Shown here piece by piece: positions 1-12,740 of a DNA stretch of 64,000 nt. The stretch is taken from the NCBI GenBank assembly GCA_014549065.1, contig JACDOX010000153.1, positions 705,815-769,814 on the forward strand, read 5' to 3'. How positions within the stretch are numbered: position 1 is the first letter of the stretch; the number at the start of each line of letters is the position of its first letter. This stretch comes from Cardinalis cardinalis (lineage: Eukaryota > Chordata > Aves > Passeriformes > Cardinalidae). A program made the position numbers and the translations under genes. Under the pieces are notes generated by a model that was not told where the DNA came from, did not search any database, and saw only the letters and a program-made list of their open reading frames with translations.

Positions 1-3000
1 CAAACCTGCATGTCAAAAAACAGAAACAAAGATGAGCAAAGGTTTCTTGTCAGTTGTCTTAAATCTAGTCAAAAAAGGTCATAATTTAGAACTTTTTATG
101 CATAGATGATTTTTTCCAGAAATACCACTCCAAAAAAAAAATAAAATTAGTCATTATCTCTCCCAAATACCAAAATATCCATGCTACAGCACTAACTCAA
201 TATTACATTCTAGAAACCACATAAATTTACCATTTTAGGGCCTGTGCTTTATTGATAGTTTGTATGAATTTGTCATATTTTATCCAGGTGGAAATACTGC
301 ATTATATATACCGTGCATATTTTTTCTTTTACATGCAGCACTGCCTTCGGTAAAGGAAGTGAATCCTTCTCTACACCTTTCTGCCATCATTTTTCCTGGA
401 GCCATCAATGCTGATGTGCTGGCTGAATACTCACATCTCTGTTAATATTCCTGTTCCCTTGCCTCACCCCAGCAAGTAAATAGATTTCTTCAGGAATATA
501 GTATTCATGCAGATAGTGTCTGGTAGAGCAAAGCATTTGAAGGGCAGGATGAAACATGTTTCTTGTCACTGGAGTGATTAAGGAGCAAGCTANGAAAAAT
601 AAAGGAGAAAGTCTCTGTTACATATTTATTCCCCATTAAATTGCCCATGGCATTTGATATGCTTTTTAATCAGGTTTAGCCCATGATATATTCAATATCA
701 GGGTTAAATAACAGACATCTTGGAAGACTGTCTGACAGCTGGCATGGCCACAATCTATCTTACTTGACCTTACAACACTTTTCTATTTTCAGGGTTGACT
801 ATACTCCCTAAAAGCAGACCACCTGTATCAAGAAAAGGGTCTACTTAATGCACCACCCTCACATCTTCAGTCCCTTCCTGGGTTTTTGTACAGGGCCATG
901 TGTCCCTAGATACATCCATCAGAAGCCCATTGTGGACAAAGATCAAAACGCAGGTGTGTGGGAAGTGCCTCAGTGCTTCATCAGTGAGAAGACTCTTGGG
1001 ACCCGTGTTCTCCAAAGAGAGGAGCCCTGCAGTGAGTCAGATCTGCTGAGTACTCTCAGGCTATTACAGTAATGTCCATTAGGCTACAGCTAAGAGAAAG
1101 AGAAAGAGTAAATGTAATGGCATAAAACTAATACAAGTGTTGCCCTCTAAAATGATCAGGAATGACAAGGAATCAGTGTGCTTTAGCAGGATCATAGNTG
1201 AGAAGTTGTAACTAGCTGGGCTTTACATGTAGCCAGACTCTAAACCTCACCTGATTCTTTCAAATCTCGAACCCCAAGAGTGGTCTCTCACTCTTTCCAG
1301 TATCACAAATTCCAAAGTCTCCTGATTGGCAGCCATATCTGTATTTTAGGTTTTCCATGATACTTCCTGCCTGAGGAGAGAGGGCAAGTCAAAAAAATGC
1401 GTTGAGCTGATGAGACAGACAGAGGGAGAAAGCTGGTTCATGGCCTATGTATGACTGCTTTAATTCTAAGCTTTAGGTGGTTTCTATCAAGTATCTTTTT
1501 TCTTCTTTTCTTCAAATGATGTTTCACTTAGGCCTGACTGTCTACGCAAACATCTGGGTTTTGCACCTCAGCTAACCATACTAGGTGAAGAGCTGGACAA
1601 GCTACCTTCCAAATGATTCCCAAACAACTTAGTTTCACTGCAGTTTACTTAAATAGTCAAACCTATTTTGAGAGCATTGAGTAGTTATTTCTGCTACTGT
1701 ATTTATGTCAAAAGTTGTAACAGTTCCAAATATATATTGAGTTTCCCAAGAGACCTAGACTTCAATAGCAAAATATAGTAGAAACCAAAGAGTTTAGTTC
1801 CAACATGAAGAGCAAATAACAGAATTAAATCTCATATCTTTTTTCAACTCAAGCATTTAATGCTCTGTCATGGAGAAAATGAAAACTTGAGGTTACTCTG
1901 TCATACATAACCTGATAGCTTAGCTCTCCGCTACTTTGTTCTTCATGGAGTCCTGAAGTAAAACAGAATTTAAGACTGTTTATGAAGTGTTCCTTGATTC
2001 AGATTTTTAGGTGGCAATGATTAAACATACTAAGATGTTTATGCAGCATTCACAATGTTGTGAACTGCATTTTTGAACCATAGGATGGACACACGAAGCT
2101 GCATCTGCCTACCTTCTGTTCCAGGTGTGGGAAAGAAGTAGCTACAGATTTCTTTAACAAAAAGTTAAGGAGACAAATATTTCCAAATATTTCCAGATTT
2201 GGTAGTTGAAAAGAAGAGATAATAAATNTGCCAGTTAGGAGAATTCAGGCAATGAAGTTGCTGCATTTTGGACAACTGACTGATTCTCTGCACTGAGAGA
2301 TTCTCAGTAAGTAGAAAGTACCCCCAAAATTAATAAATAAAAACAAAACAAAACCAAAAAATGAACCAAACAAACCAAACAAAAAAATCCTCCAACTTTG
2401 GTATTTTTTCTTCCAGCCATAACAATAATTGCGAAATATTTGCTTCTACAGATCTGCTTGAGGGAATTTGTCCTTATGTGAGAAGTAACTATGTTAGTAA
2501 TTAAAAGCATTTGCTATTTATAAAATAAAAAACTCCTTTCATAAAAAAACCATAAATTACCTAGACCCAGTGCTGTCATATGATCACATGAATGATAACA
2601 TATGCATGATCTCATGAATATGTGCCCCATCTAAATTAACATTGAGGTTCCCAAACCCAGTCCTCCTTCTAACCTTCATGTGTCCTTGGCTCAGCCTCAG
2701 CTTGGAAAGGCAGAACATCATTGGTAAGTATTTTAAAGCTTTTTCCAGCCTGGAATTGGGAGAAATTTGATGGTATATTGTAGTCATTCCTCTTCTGTCT
2801 CTGATAAGCAGTGATAGAAGGATGTTGACATTTAAAACATTATCAATGGGTAGCTAAGTTGGTGCTCACTGAGAAGGATGGGGAAAATTGTTCCTCTGAA
2901 CATTTTTAGTTAAGGTTCCAAAAGTGCAAGCAGATACCACTACATCTGTTACATCCCGCTCCCATGTTTGAGAGCATGTCTCCCACCACGTTAGCAGGAA

Positions 3001-5714
3001 ATTTCATTCTGAGGCAAATAGAAACAAACATAGATTTTTTCCCCTCACCTCCCAAGTCTTTATGATCTGAAGAACAAAGAAATAACATTTAAAATATACC
3101 AATATATTTTACAGCTTACTTACCAAATCTAAACTTTGCATGTACTTACTATTAATATTCATGCATATGATGCAGAAGAAACTTATTTTTATAAATTTTG
3201 GGTAAATAGCTAAAAATGTGTGTGCTAAAAACAATGTGAGACTAGAATCTAATGAAATATGTCTCTCCAGTGTGAGAAACATATCCAATGTGAGATACAT
3301 ATAGGACAAAAGGCATTACGTGGTCTCTATGGCCATTTTCACAAAGAGAATTGCAAAGGAAACAAGCTGCAAGTGACTAAGTAGGAACCAGCATATTTTC
3401 TTGATACTGCTTGAAATTAGGTAGTACTTACTGGTCATTCATAACAAAAAAATGTCATGTGTTTTTTGTTAGTCCTTCTGTAAAAGTAATTCAATCATTT
3501 GCATATATGTATTTTTTAGCTTGTTGAATTAGTTTTCCTGGCTTTGAAATATTTCTATATGTCTATAAATAGCATTGTGCTCAACATCACATGCTAAGAA
3601 CATATAGAATTAGTGTCTAAGGGCTGTGAATCATAATTTAAAATAATATTCAAGTTCTGTTGTTGATTTTGGTTTACCAAGGCAATAATTTTGAATGTCT
3701 GCACAAGTTACCTTTTTTTTTACTTTTGTAGCATTTATACGACAGTAAATCCCAATGGAATTAACTGTTGAAGCCAATGGAACAAAATGAGCACAGTGTT
3801 TACAGACAGTTATTTAAGGATTAAATATTAGGGAATCTGTTATAAAAGTCCCCAAGAAGCTCTGTTAGAAGTCAGCCAAATGTTAAAGGAGAGCTGGAGG
3901 AAAGGTACACTTAGTTCATAGTTACACACTGAAAAATTTACCTGTTAAACTACCATACAGATGGAGAAAGGCAACTCCAGACATACCTTAAAGGAAAGGT
4001 TCAGGAATATTTACAGTCAGCACCAGCTCTCAGGATCAGGCTGTGGGTTTCAACCAGACAGAGCACCTATCTTGGAGATCCTCCTGATCTTTTTAATTAG
4101 CTGAGGTGGCTGTAGGTGGCTTTCCATCAAACTGGGTTCCTGCAGACAGCCCCCATTTATCCTGCAACCTGATACATATCAAAAAGTCCCTGAAGACGGT
4201 AGCTGTCTCAAATCCTGATACATAAAAGTTTTCCTTAGCAAGACAGTTATAGAAGTCCCAAAAATGCAAACAGATCCATGACTCAGAATTGAGTACACTT
4301 ATGGATCTTTTCCAATAGACAATTTGGATGCAGCCATCCAGTTTGGAAGGCTAAGGTAATTTTGTGTTGTGAACATGTGCTGTACTCTTCCAGTTGACTT
4401 CAATGCCACTGAGCTATCCTGAGCTTGATTAAATTACTAATTTAAGACATAGAAAAAGAATATATCGTATTTAGGGCTTACTGTGTTAATGAACAATGTT
4501 TAGTATTAGTTCTTTTTTTAGACAGAATCAGGTCTTAATAAAGATCTCTAGTGCATNAAGTCTCTCTTTGCAGGTTTCGCTTCAGAAGCCATTCTAAGGG
4601 TTTATTATGTTGCTTTCCCCATCCATTATAAGGGAAGATTTTAATTGACTTGGCAACACAATTAAGAAAAAAAAAATTCTTGCCAGTGGGGCACACAGTG
4701 TTGTATCTTGTTTGCCTGGAGTATTTTTTAAAGCAATTCAAAGCAGAAAGTACTAAAATTCTTTCTTTTTCATTAGGAAACAAGAACATTAAAAAAAATA
4801 TTCTCTTTGTTATCACTAGTGATAATTCTGACCTTGAAGTCAATGCCTTCCATAAGATTCTGCTAGAGATTTCTTTTCCCTAGACCATTCAACCACTTCT
4901 TTAGACTGTGCTTCTTTTTAATTGACTTGCTAAGCTTTTCTCCAAAAGACTTTTTTCCCTTCTCCATTTTTTTTGAAATTTAGAGAAGGCAATTTCAACT
5001 TACTTCGGTCTGTTATAGATTTTGGAAATATTCCAGAGACAAATATAGGACTAAAGCAAACTGGCAAAATCAGTTATTTTAAAGTTTTAGCTTTTAGTTT
5101 AGACAATTTTGACAATAATGCTGAAAGGATGCTGCAAAATGTCACAGTCTGGTCAGGAAACTGCAGTATAATGTGTGGTGAATAAATAACACACCAAGTT
5201 AGACACTGATAAAAGAGTTCTGGGGAAAATAACACCCTCAAAATGTTTTCAAATTGTTATACCCCAATTTCTGGTCCTACTTACATCAAACTAAGTCTTC
5301 AGCAATTTCACTGACAACATCAAGACTGGATTCTTTATTCCCATAAACAATTTTTTCATGAAAGGTGAGCCTCATTGGAGTTATTTCAGCAAGAAATAGA
5401 GATAGCTCAAGCTTTAAGTGAAGGAAAGAAGCACAAGGATCATTATGTCTACATTTCACCTAAACAGTGGGTGCATGGCACAGACTGTTGGCCCATTTTC
5501 CTTTGCAGCAACCAGCAGCATTCCCTGGTCTGGATGTCTGGGTTTCTTCCCTGTGAGAACCATATGAAAAGGAATGGGGCCAAGGAAGTGGGTTGAGACA
5601 TTTTGACGTCCTCTGATACTGATATATGTACTAGTACATACATTTACTGGTGCTTTAGGATGTGTAATTCATCATCTGAGACTAGACACTTTTCGTACAT
5701 CATGCATGAAAATA
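1..5714. other. Non-coding flank, no gene recognised
   Basis: AT-rich sequence far downstream of HS3ST5. Open frames are short (up to about 100 codons), lack recognisable domains and fit chance. Apart from the A-rich tract at 2.3 kb I see no repeat family or RNA gene. Confidence 0.75.
2330..2391. repeat. A-rich (CAAA)-like low-complexity tract
   Basis: AATAAATAAAAACAAAAC and following CAAA/CCAAA units form a simple A/C stretch with no stable period. The minus-strand open frame over it (2304-2510) is an artefact of this composition. Confidence 0.85.
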
Positions 5715-6373
5715 AAAGTACTGGTGGATGAGAAGCTCAACACAACCCTGCAATGTGCCCTTGCAGCCCAGAAAGTCATCTGTGTCTTGGGCTTCATCAA
5801 AAGAAATGTGGCCAGCAGGGCAAGGGGAGTGATTCTTCCCTTCTACTCTGCTCTTCTGGAGTGATGCATCCAGCCCTGGAGTCCCCACCATAAGGATATG
5901 GAACTGCTGGAGCAGGTGCAAAAGGCCACAAAGACGATCAGAGGGCCGGAGCGCCCCTTCTGTGAAGGCAGGCTGGGAGAGCTGGGGTTGTTCAGCCTGG
6001 AAAAAACTCCAGGGAGACCTTATAACGTCATTCCAGTATCTAAAGGAAGCCTACAAGAGAGCTGGAGAGGGACTATTTACCAGGGCACGTAGTGATAAAA
6101 GAAGAGTGAAAGACTTCAAGCTGGAAGGCATTATATTTAGATTAGGCATTGCAAAGAGATTCTTTACTACAAGGGTGGTGAAGCACTGTAACAGGTTGCC
6201 CAGAGAAGTGGGGGATGCCTCATCCCTGGAAGTGCTCAGAGCCAAGTTGGATGATGGGACTTTGAGCAGCCTGGTCTAGGGGAAGATGTTACTGCCCATT
6301 CAGGGAGCTTGAAACTAGATGATCTTTAATATCCCTTCCAACCTAAAATTTTCTGTGATTCTATGACTATGAT
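5715..6373 (+). mobile_element. CR1-type LINE fragment, sense, 5'-truncated
   Basis: About 660 bp of the 3' part of a CR1 retrotransposon. It starts in the TGGTGGATGAGAAGCTCAAC region and runs through sequence reading GLFSLEKTPGRP and FFTTRVVKHCNRLPREVGD, the usual conceptual translation of CR1 tails. It ends in the typical ATCCCTTCCAACC...GATTCTATGA terminus. Frames are broken by stops, so it is a dead copy. Severe 5' truncation is the norm for CR1. Confidence 0.93.
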
Positions 6374-9300
6374 TCATGTACAGTTCTTAATTCTGAGGAT
6401 GTAGCACTGATCACTANATTTTCTGCAACTTGAATCGTTGCAGTTCTCTGACAGTGTAATATTTTCCAGCTTCTTGAGCTGATGTTTTTCAGCTGTAAAG
6501 CAGGTGCAATATTCTCCATCATCCAGCTGTTGACTGACACAATAAGTGTGTACAGAGAGTCTCATGTCTGTCTTTCCAGAAGGGAGACCAGCTTCCCTTC
6601 AAGGATAATATTCAAAGACTGTCCTATGGAGTAGTATTTGAGATAGTTACATAAAATGATATTTTAACAGACTTTCTGTGAAGGAAGTTAGGGTAGCATT
6701 CCAGTTTACCTACTTGTTTCCCAAAAGATATTTTTCTCCTTATCTGTGACTTTTCTGTGAATTTCTTCAAGCACCACCTTTCAATGAAACAAAACTCTAG
6801 GCCTCTTAAGAATTCTCTGTTCCTTAAGTGTGAATGTGCTCAAATATATACCTGGACATTTGTAAAGCCACGAAAATAGAAATAAACTGGTTTGCGTTAA
6901 TCCCAGGTGGAATGTTGCTTGTCATGAGAACAGAGTTTTGTCAAAAGTAAACCTTGAACCCACAAGATAAAATACTGAATATCCTTAACCAGTCAATTCC
7001 GTATCAGAACTATGTCATTACTTTGTAATAAACTTAATGTGATNATTCTTTAATCTCTTTCTTAAGGTGCACATAAAATACTCAGTCTGAGCTGGTGAGT
7101 TGCTTACTTATGTTTTGCAATAATAATAAATGCAGCTTCCTTTTTTTGTGTTTGTCTCCTAAAAGGTTCCCTATCACTACACTCTTTATTTTCAGAAGAT
7201 GAAGTATTTGATTTACACTAGCTGATGAAGCCATCCTAAGCCTAACACTTTTCAACATATAGGACAAACCTGCATTTAAATTACTAAGAAACAAAAAAAC
7301 TCCAATAGCATAAAGTGCAGATGGTAAAAAATGGTAGAGGAGAAAATTTCTGTCTTTGAGGAAGGCAGTAAATGCTGTTTTCTTGCCTTGTCTCCTCATT
7401 GTTCACAATCTCCAAGTTTGTTGTCTGTTGTCTTTCACAGGGCATGAGCTTGGCAGAGTCCAAATGCCACACATCACTATTTTTTGCCAGCAGAAGAATT
7501 CTTGTGTCTCTGGGTGGACCTCTAAAAAAATTGCTTTTTATTATATTTTGATTCAGCTGGCTCTGTGATGGAGTTCTGCTGTAATTGTTTGAGCAGTTTT
7601 CAATGAAAATGGCATAAGGAATAAATGTTCACTGATTACCTTGGGAATGAAAAGAACGCTTCTGCCTGTTAAATGTCTCNGAGTTTAATTCAAAAGAGTC
7701 AAATGATCTGCCCAAGAGTATGCACTTTATTCTCAGAATTTAAAATATGTTGCCCCTTAGGTTGCTCAGGTTATGTATCTACTTTTGCTTATTGTTCACT
7801 ATTCACTCTCCACCATCCAAATGAACTGAAGTTGGTGCAATATAATAGCTCATTTTCTATTCCTGGTGAGTGGTTTGAACAGCCTATGCATAGATTAGCC
7901 TTCCAACACCNTTGGGATTCGGCTTGAAATGACTGAACTCAGCTACATAGGGCTAAGAGATCCTGTTGGATTATTTTGGGTGACTTCAGCTTTCACATGG
8001 CCATTCGATTAGCTCAAGCAGCACCAATACTTTCCTATTTGATTTGTGCCTTGGCATTTTAATAGAACAATAAGGCAAATCCTTGATTCATCCTTAACTG
8101 GCACAGCCTCTTTGATTTTTGTAGAATAATTATACAGTGAAATGTTTTCCAGCACTTGAAACTTTCCCTACCATGAAACTTCCTGTGTAGCTCCAAATTG
8201 CATTTTCTCAGTCTAATAGTGTTCCAGTCTAATGGATTTGAAAAAAGTAAGGACTATTCTAGTGCTAAGCATGGAACTAATTTTTCAAGATGTTGGTTTT
8301 TTTTGTTTGCTTTTTTTTTTAATGAATGTCTATTTGGTTGTTAAGTGTTACAACTACCTCTTCAACTTCTTGCTGGAATGGACACAATTAATAGGCTTGC
8401 CAGACATTTAAACCTAGAAAAAAATACCATTCTGTACTCAAAGTAAAACACTGTTACCAGTGGCAACCTCATTGCCTGTTTTAGCAGACAGACCAAGTGC
8501 TGAAGGAGCACTGGGACAAATCCACTCTCCTCAACATGAGAGAGGGCTCTTCTTTGTCAGGACAATGTAGGAAGGATGCTTAAGCTATACTTGCTTTGTG
8601 TAAAATTTCAGAGCCACAGTTTCTAACATGGGTTTTCTATAGTAAATTACTTTTAGAGCAAGCCAGAAATAACCAGAACAAAGCAGGATAATAGCTGCTG
8701 TCATCTGCTTTCATGTCTCCAATGGGAACTAAATTCACTAAAATGAACTGTAAGAAATAGCGGGGGTGGCTCTGTTCCTTTTCACCTGAGCCTGAATATC
8801 TGGCTTCATGCTTCAGCTGGGTTCAGGCAAATTAGCTCATTGAGGGCAACAGCCATCTTGTCTTCTGACTACTGAGGAAAAAAATTAAATCTTTTTTGTT
8901 TAGTGAAAACTGCAGAGGCTGTTCCCTGCCAAAACAACTCAGTGGGGACTAAAGGACTGGGAAATAGCTAAGAATTAATAAGAGGTAGGCATTGTCCAGT
9001 AGAGATCTTTTTGTCCCCAAAATGACTCTGACATCAACTCAGAAGAAGGAAATGCAGGATATCCTGAGTACAGCCCTTTGGGTTCCCCCAGATGTTAGCA
9101 CAGGGGACAAACCCCACTGGATGGAGATGCCTGTGTTCATCCCACGTACGTTAGTGCAAGCAATAGAAACGTGGAAAACAGCCAAACTGTGCGCTGAGAG
9201 CCAGACTGAGACATCCCAAGGGATGGGACAGCAACACTAGGCTGGGGGTCCCCAGCACCAGCAGCACCCTCTGAACTGGCCAGTAGCCAAACACTTGAGC

Positions 9301-10879
9301 AGAAGGCTTTAGGTGTTGGGTACTGAGCATCACATGAAGCCAAGGAGAAGCCAGGCACTGCAGCTACAGCAGGGATCATAAGGACAGGAGCTGGAATAAA
9401 GAGCAGTGAGCCCTGGGAAGTCAGAGAGTTGCCACAGTCGTCACACATCTGCCCAGCCTGTCATAGACTTGGACTTTTCTGCCAGCACAGACTGCCCCTG
9501 GAAACTGTACTTGGGCTCAAGAGACCAACGGCCCCTGGAGACCTGAAACTGCTGGAACTGCTTCTCCCTCAACACTCACTGCAGGCACAGTAATCCTGAG
9601 TAGCCCCTGGGTGTCCACAGGACTGCAGCACCTGCTTGTGCTACATGCATCCAGGCAGAATTGCTTGATGATTACTGCCATTATGCTCCTTCCATCTTGG
9701 TTTGAAATGTGGGCCAAAATCTAGGCACACCTCCCGCAGCACATAATTTCATATATATTTTTTTCCTTTGTTCTTTGCCACTGGAAAGAATGGCAAGTTT
9801 CTCTTCAACAGAATTTTGCATTATTGTTGCACTCTCCTTACAATTCTCTGTATTTATTGTTTGTGTTTAATCTTTCCTCTGCTGTGTCTTAGAAACACAT
9901 GCTTGAGAGGTCATCATTTACTTGAGACAATGACAAAATATTTTATTATGTTTTATTTTAGAATTACAGTGAAGAAATGATGCCTCAGTCCGCAGGATTT
10001 AGAAGCTCATAAACCAAGGATTATTTAGAGCAGTAGTTGACATGGCAAATTATTTACCTCTGGAGGCTAAAGAATGGATAAGGGATTGTTTTTATCAGTT
10101 TATGATAAGAGGGCATCAATCAGTGGGAAAAGCTCGCTTCATTGATAAGCAATTACTTAACAGGTCTTTTAAGAAAAGACAAAAAGTTACAGGATAAGTG
10201 AGAAAAAATAATAGGAAATTTCTTCTCAGTGAGAAGCCTATTTTTATTGTAAACATTTCAAGAAAAATAAAGCATAGATAGGATGCTTATGTAGACTCAC
10301 CTGTCATAGGAAGAGCTACCCTTGTCAGAGACAGCTGACCATCAAATACTGAACCACAAAATAACCGGATTCAAAGTCTTTTTAAAGTGTTCTGTACTTT
10401 CTCCAAACACAGGCTGTTCAGGATTTGTACAAAAGAAGGACATTCCCACAAAGGGTTTGCTAGCATTGTATATTCCTCTGCTTGCAGACATCNCTCAACC
10501 TGCAAACTTGATTTTGAATTAATTATTCTGAAGCAATCAGTTGCATGCAATAAAGAATAAATCACTGGTTGCATATTTAATTTTCCTGTCATAGTTTTTC
10601 TTGGATTATAGATAATCCAAAGATTGAGATACAGTCACATTTCCACCTCAACAGAAGTAAAGAGCACTTCACTGCATAACGCAAGGGAGAAAAATCCTCT
10701 TGCTTTTGTGGAAATTTCACTTATAGTGTAAAAAAAGACTCATGACACTTCTCACCCTATGCCTCTACTACAGGGGAAAATTTTTGAATCTAGGAGGAGA
10801 TTATTTTAAAACAAATAAAAGAAGTAGTTTTAACACAGGGGTTAGAAAAACAATTTAAGAGAAAGATTGACAAAATTAA
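6374..10879. other. Non-coding stretch between two CR1 fragments
   Basis: No gene recognised. A moderately GC-richer block at about 8990-9720 carries overlapping open frames on both strands, none with a recognisable domain. Confidence 0.7.
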
Positions 10880-11107
10880 ATAAGGAAATGGAAGGAAGAG
10901 AAATTCGAATTTGGAAAATATTTTTCACAAAGAGCATGGTTAAATACAGGAACATATTGCCCAGAGATGTTGTAGAATCTCCATTCTTGGAGGTTTCCAA
11001 AGCTGGGGTGGACAAGGGCCCGAGAAACCTGGTCTAACGTTAAAGTTAACCATTAAATGCACAGGAAATTGGACTAGGTGACCTCTAGAAATCCAACCAA
11101 CCTGCAA
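10880..11107 (+). mobile_element. CR1-type LINE 3' fragment, sense, diverged
   Basis: The stretch reads as a diverged CR1 tail: a TTTTTCAC... entry, ATTGCCCAGAGATGTTG, TCCATTCTTGGAGG, GAAACCTGGTCTAACG, then GGACTAGGTGACCTCTAGA. The terminal CCAACC motif is followed by degraded sequence without the ATTCTATGA end. It is older or more eroded than the copy near 6 kb. Edges are approximate. Confidence 0.82.
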
Positions 11108-12691
11108 TAATTGATGACACTACTGGATGTTGTTGCTGAAAGGGGTTGAGGAATGCAGACCATATCAGGAAATTCGAACAGGGATTAGACAAATCCATTG
11201 AAAAAATGCCCATAAACAAATAGCAAAGAAGGAGGATATGCCCTCCAACATCCCCAATGATTATGGATGATAGGGATGAACAAAAAAGCAAATGGATAAC
11301 AATATGCTCATGATGTCTCTCTAAGCAGAATCTCCTGTTGACATAGCCAAGAGGAAGATACTTGGACAAAATGAACATTTGGTCTGATCCACAGGACATA
11401 TCATTTTATCATTAATTCTTCTTAATTATTGGTCAGATACAGCACTACTGCTTCTGTGTCTCTGTTACATTTCCTGAATCCAGGATTTGAATTACAAACT
11501 GTGTTCAGTGCAGAAGGTATGAGCATGGAGATACAGACCTTGGCATTCTGCAATTTACTGGGGGACAACTGAGCTCTGTATTTTGGGATTAAGCTACCTT
11601 CTAATTTGCTAAGAGAATAGTTTTTGGTCACACTTCAGAAAACATCTGGGCTATACCTCAGAAATCAAGATCAAACCCACTGTATGTTTTAAACTTTAAA
11701 AAAGATTTTTTTGTTCTTTGATAGGTTGAGAAAAAATCAATTAAATATCTTATGTAGCAGGCAAATACCTAAAAGCATATCTCAGCATATATCTACTAAG
11801 AGAAGCCTGTAATCAAATGCTTGTATTTAAACTGGTAGTGGTAGTCAAGCTGACTGAACTATTCAGCAGGCCTGAAATGCTCTCCTNGAGAAGCACTCTT
11901 ACTTGAGCTGGGATCTAAAGCCTCCATTCTGTAGAGGAGTTTGGTCATACCCAGGCTCCTCCCACCCTGCTGGAGACGTTGTGTTTATCCAAGCTATGAA
12001 TGCCTCTGGAACTTCTGCTAGGCTAGCATGGAATCTCAGTCTCTCTGGAGTAGTCCCATCTGTCTATAGCATAATGACTCACACATTGCTCCTTAGTAAA
12101 GGGTAGAGAAAGTCAACACTCTAGGAATCTGCAATCCCCTTTGGTCATCCACTACGCCAGAGCCTTGACAACAGCTTTCATTATTGTGCTCTAGTTTTAA
12201 TGGATTATCCTTATTATTGCTGTCTGCAGTAGCAGTTCACAGAAATAAATCAAAATTCCCTAATCTTCATTAATGTTGATCACTTTAGTGTTATTTATTG
12301 AAGGATAAAATTACCATTAGAAGATGGCAGCTGACGTATATAAAATGCAAATGCCTACAATATCAAGGAAGCATATCTTACCGACACAATTTAATATACG
12401 TGCACATAACGATTGGTCTTTTTTGTGCAGAGAATGGAAAATAATGGGGATGCCTCCCTTAGATTAATTAATCTATTTATTCAACAAAAGAAGCTGATGT
12501 CACTAGTTAGGTTAACAATATGGAAAGATACATGATATTGGGGCATATGGGCTGCTGTTAAAATGAATTTTGTTGCTCTATTAATAGAACTTTTTCCTTG
12601 TGATTCCAAATTTTAATGGTACAACACCCAAAGCACAAGGTATATTAGAGAATAAGGTTGTAATTGTTTCCCAGTCTTACTCAGAAGCCTC

Positions 12692-12740
12692 AATACTATT
12701 TTACAGATGAGACTCAGAGCACTGAGATACAGATTCTAAA
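12692..12740 (+). mobile_element. Possible short MIR-like relic
   Basis: TACTATTTTACAGATGAGAC followed by CAGAGCACTGAGATACAGA resembles the MIR segment around TTTTACAGATGAGGAAACTGAGGC. Only about 50 bp agree and the later TTGCCCAAGGTCAC block is absent, so chance similarity is possible. Confidence 0.35.
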
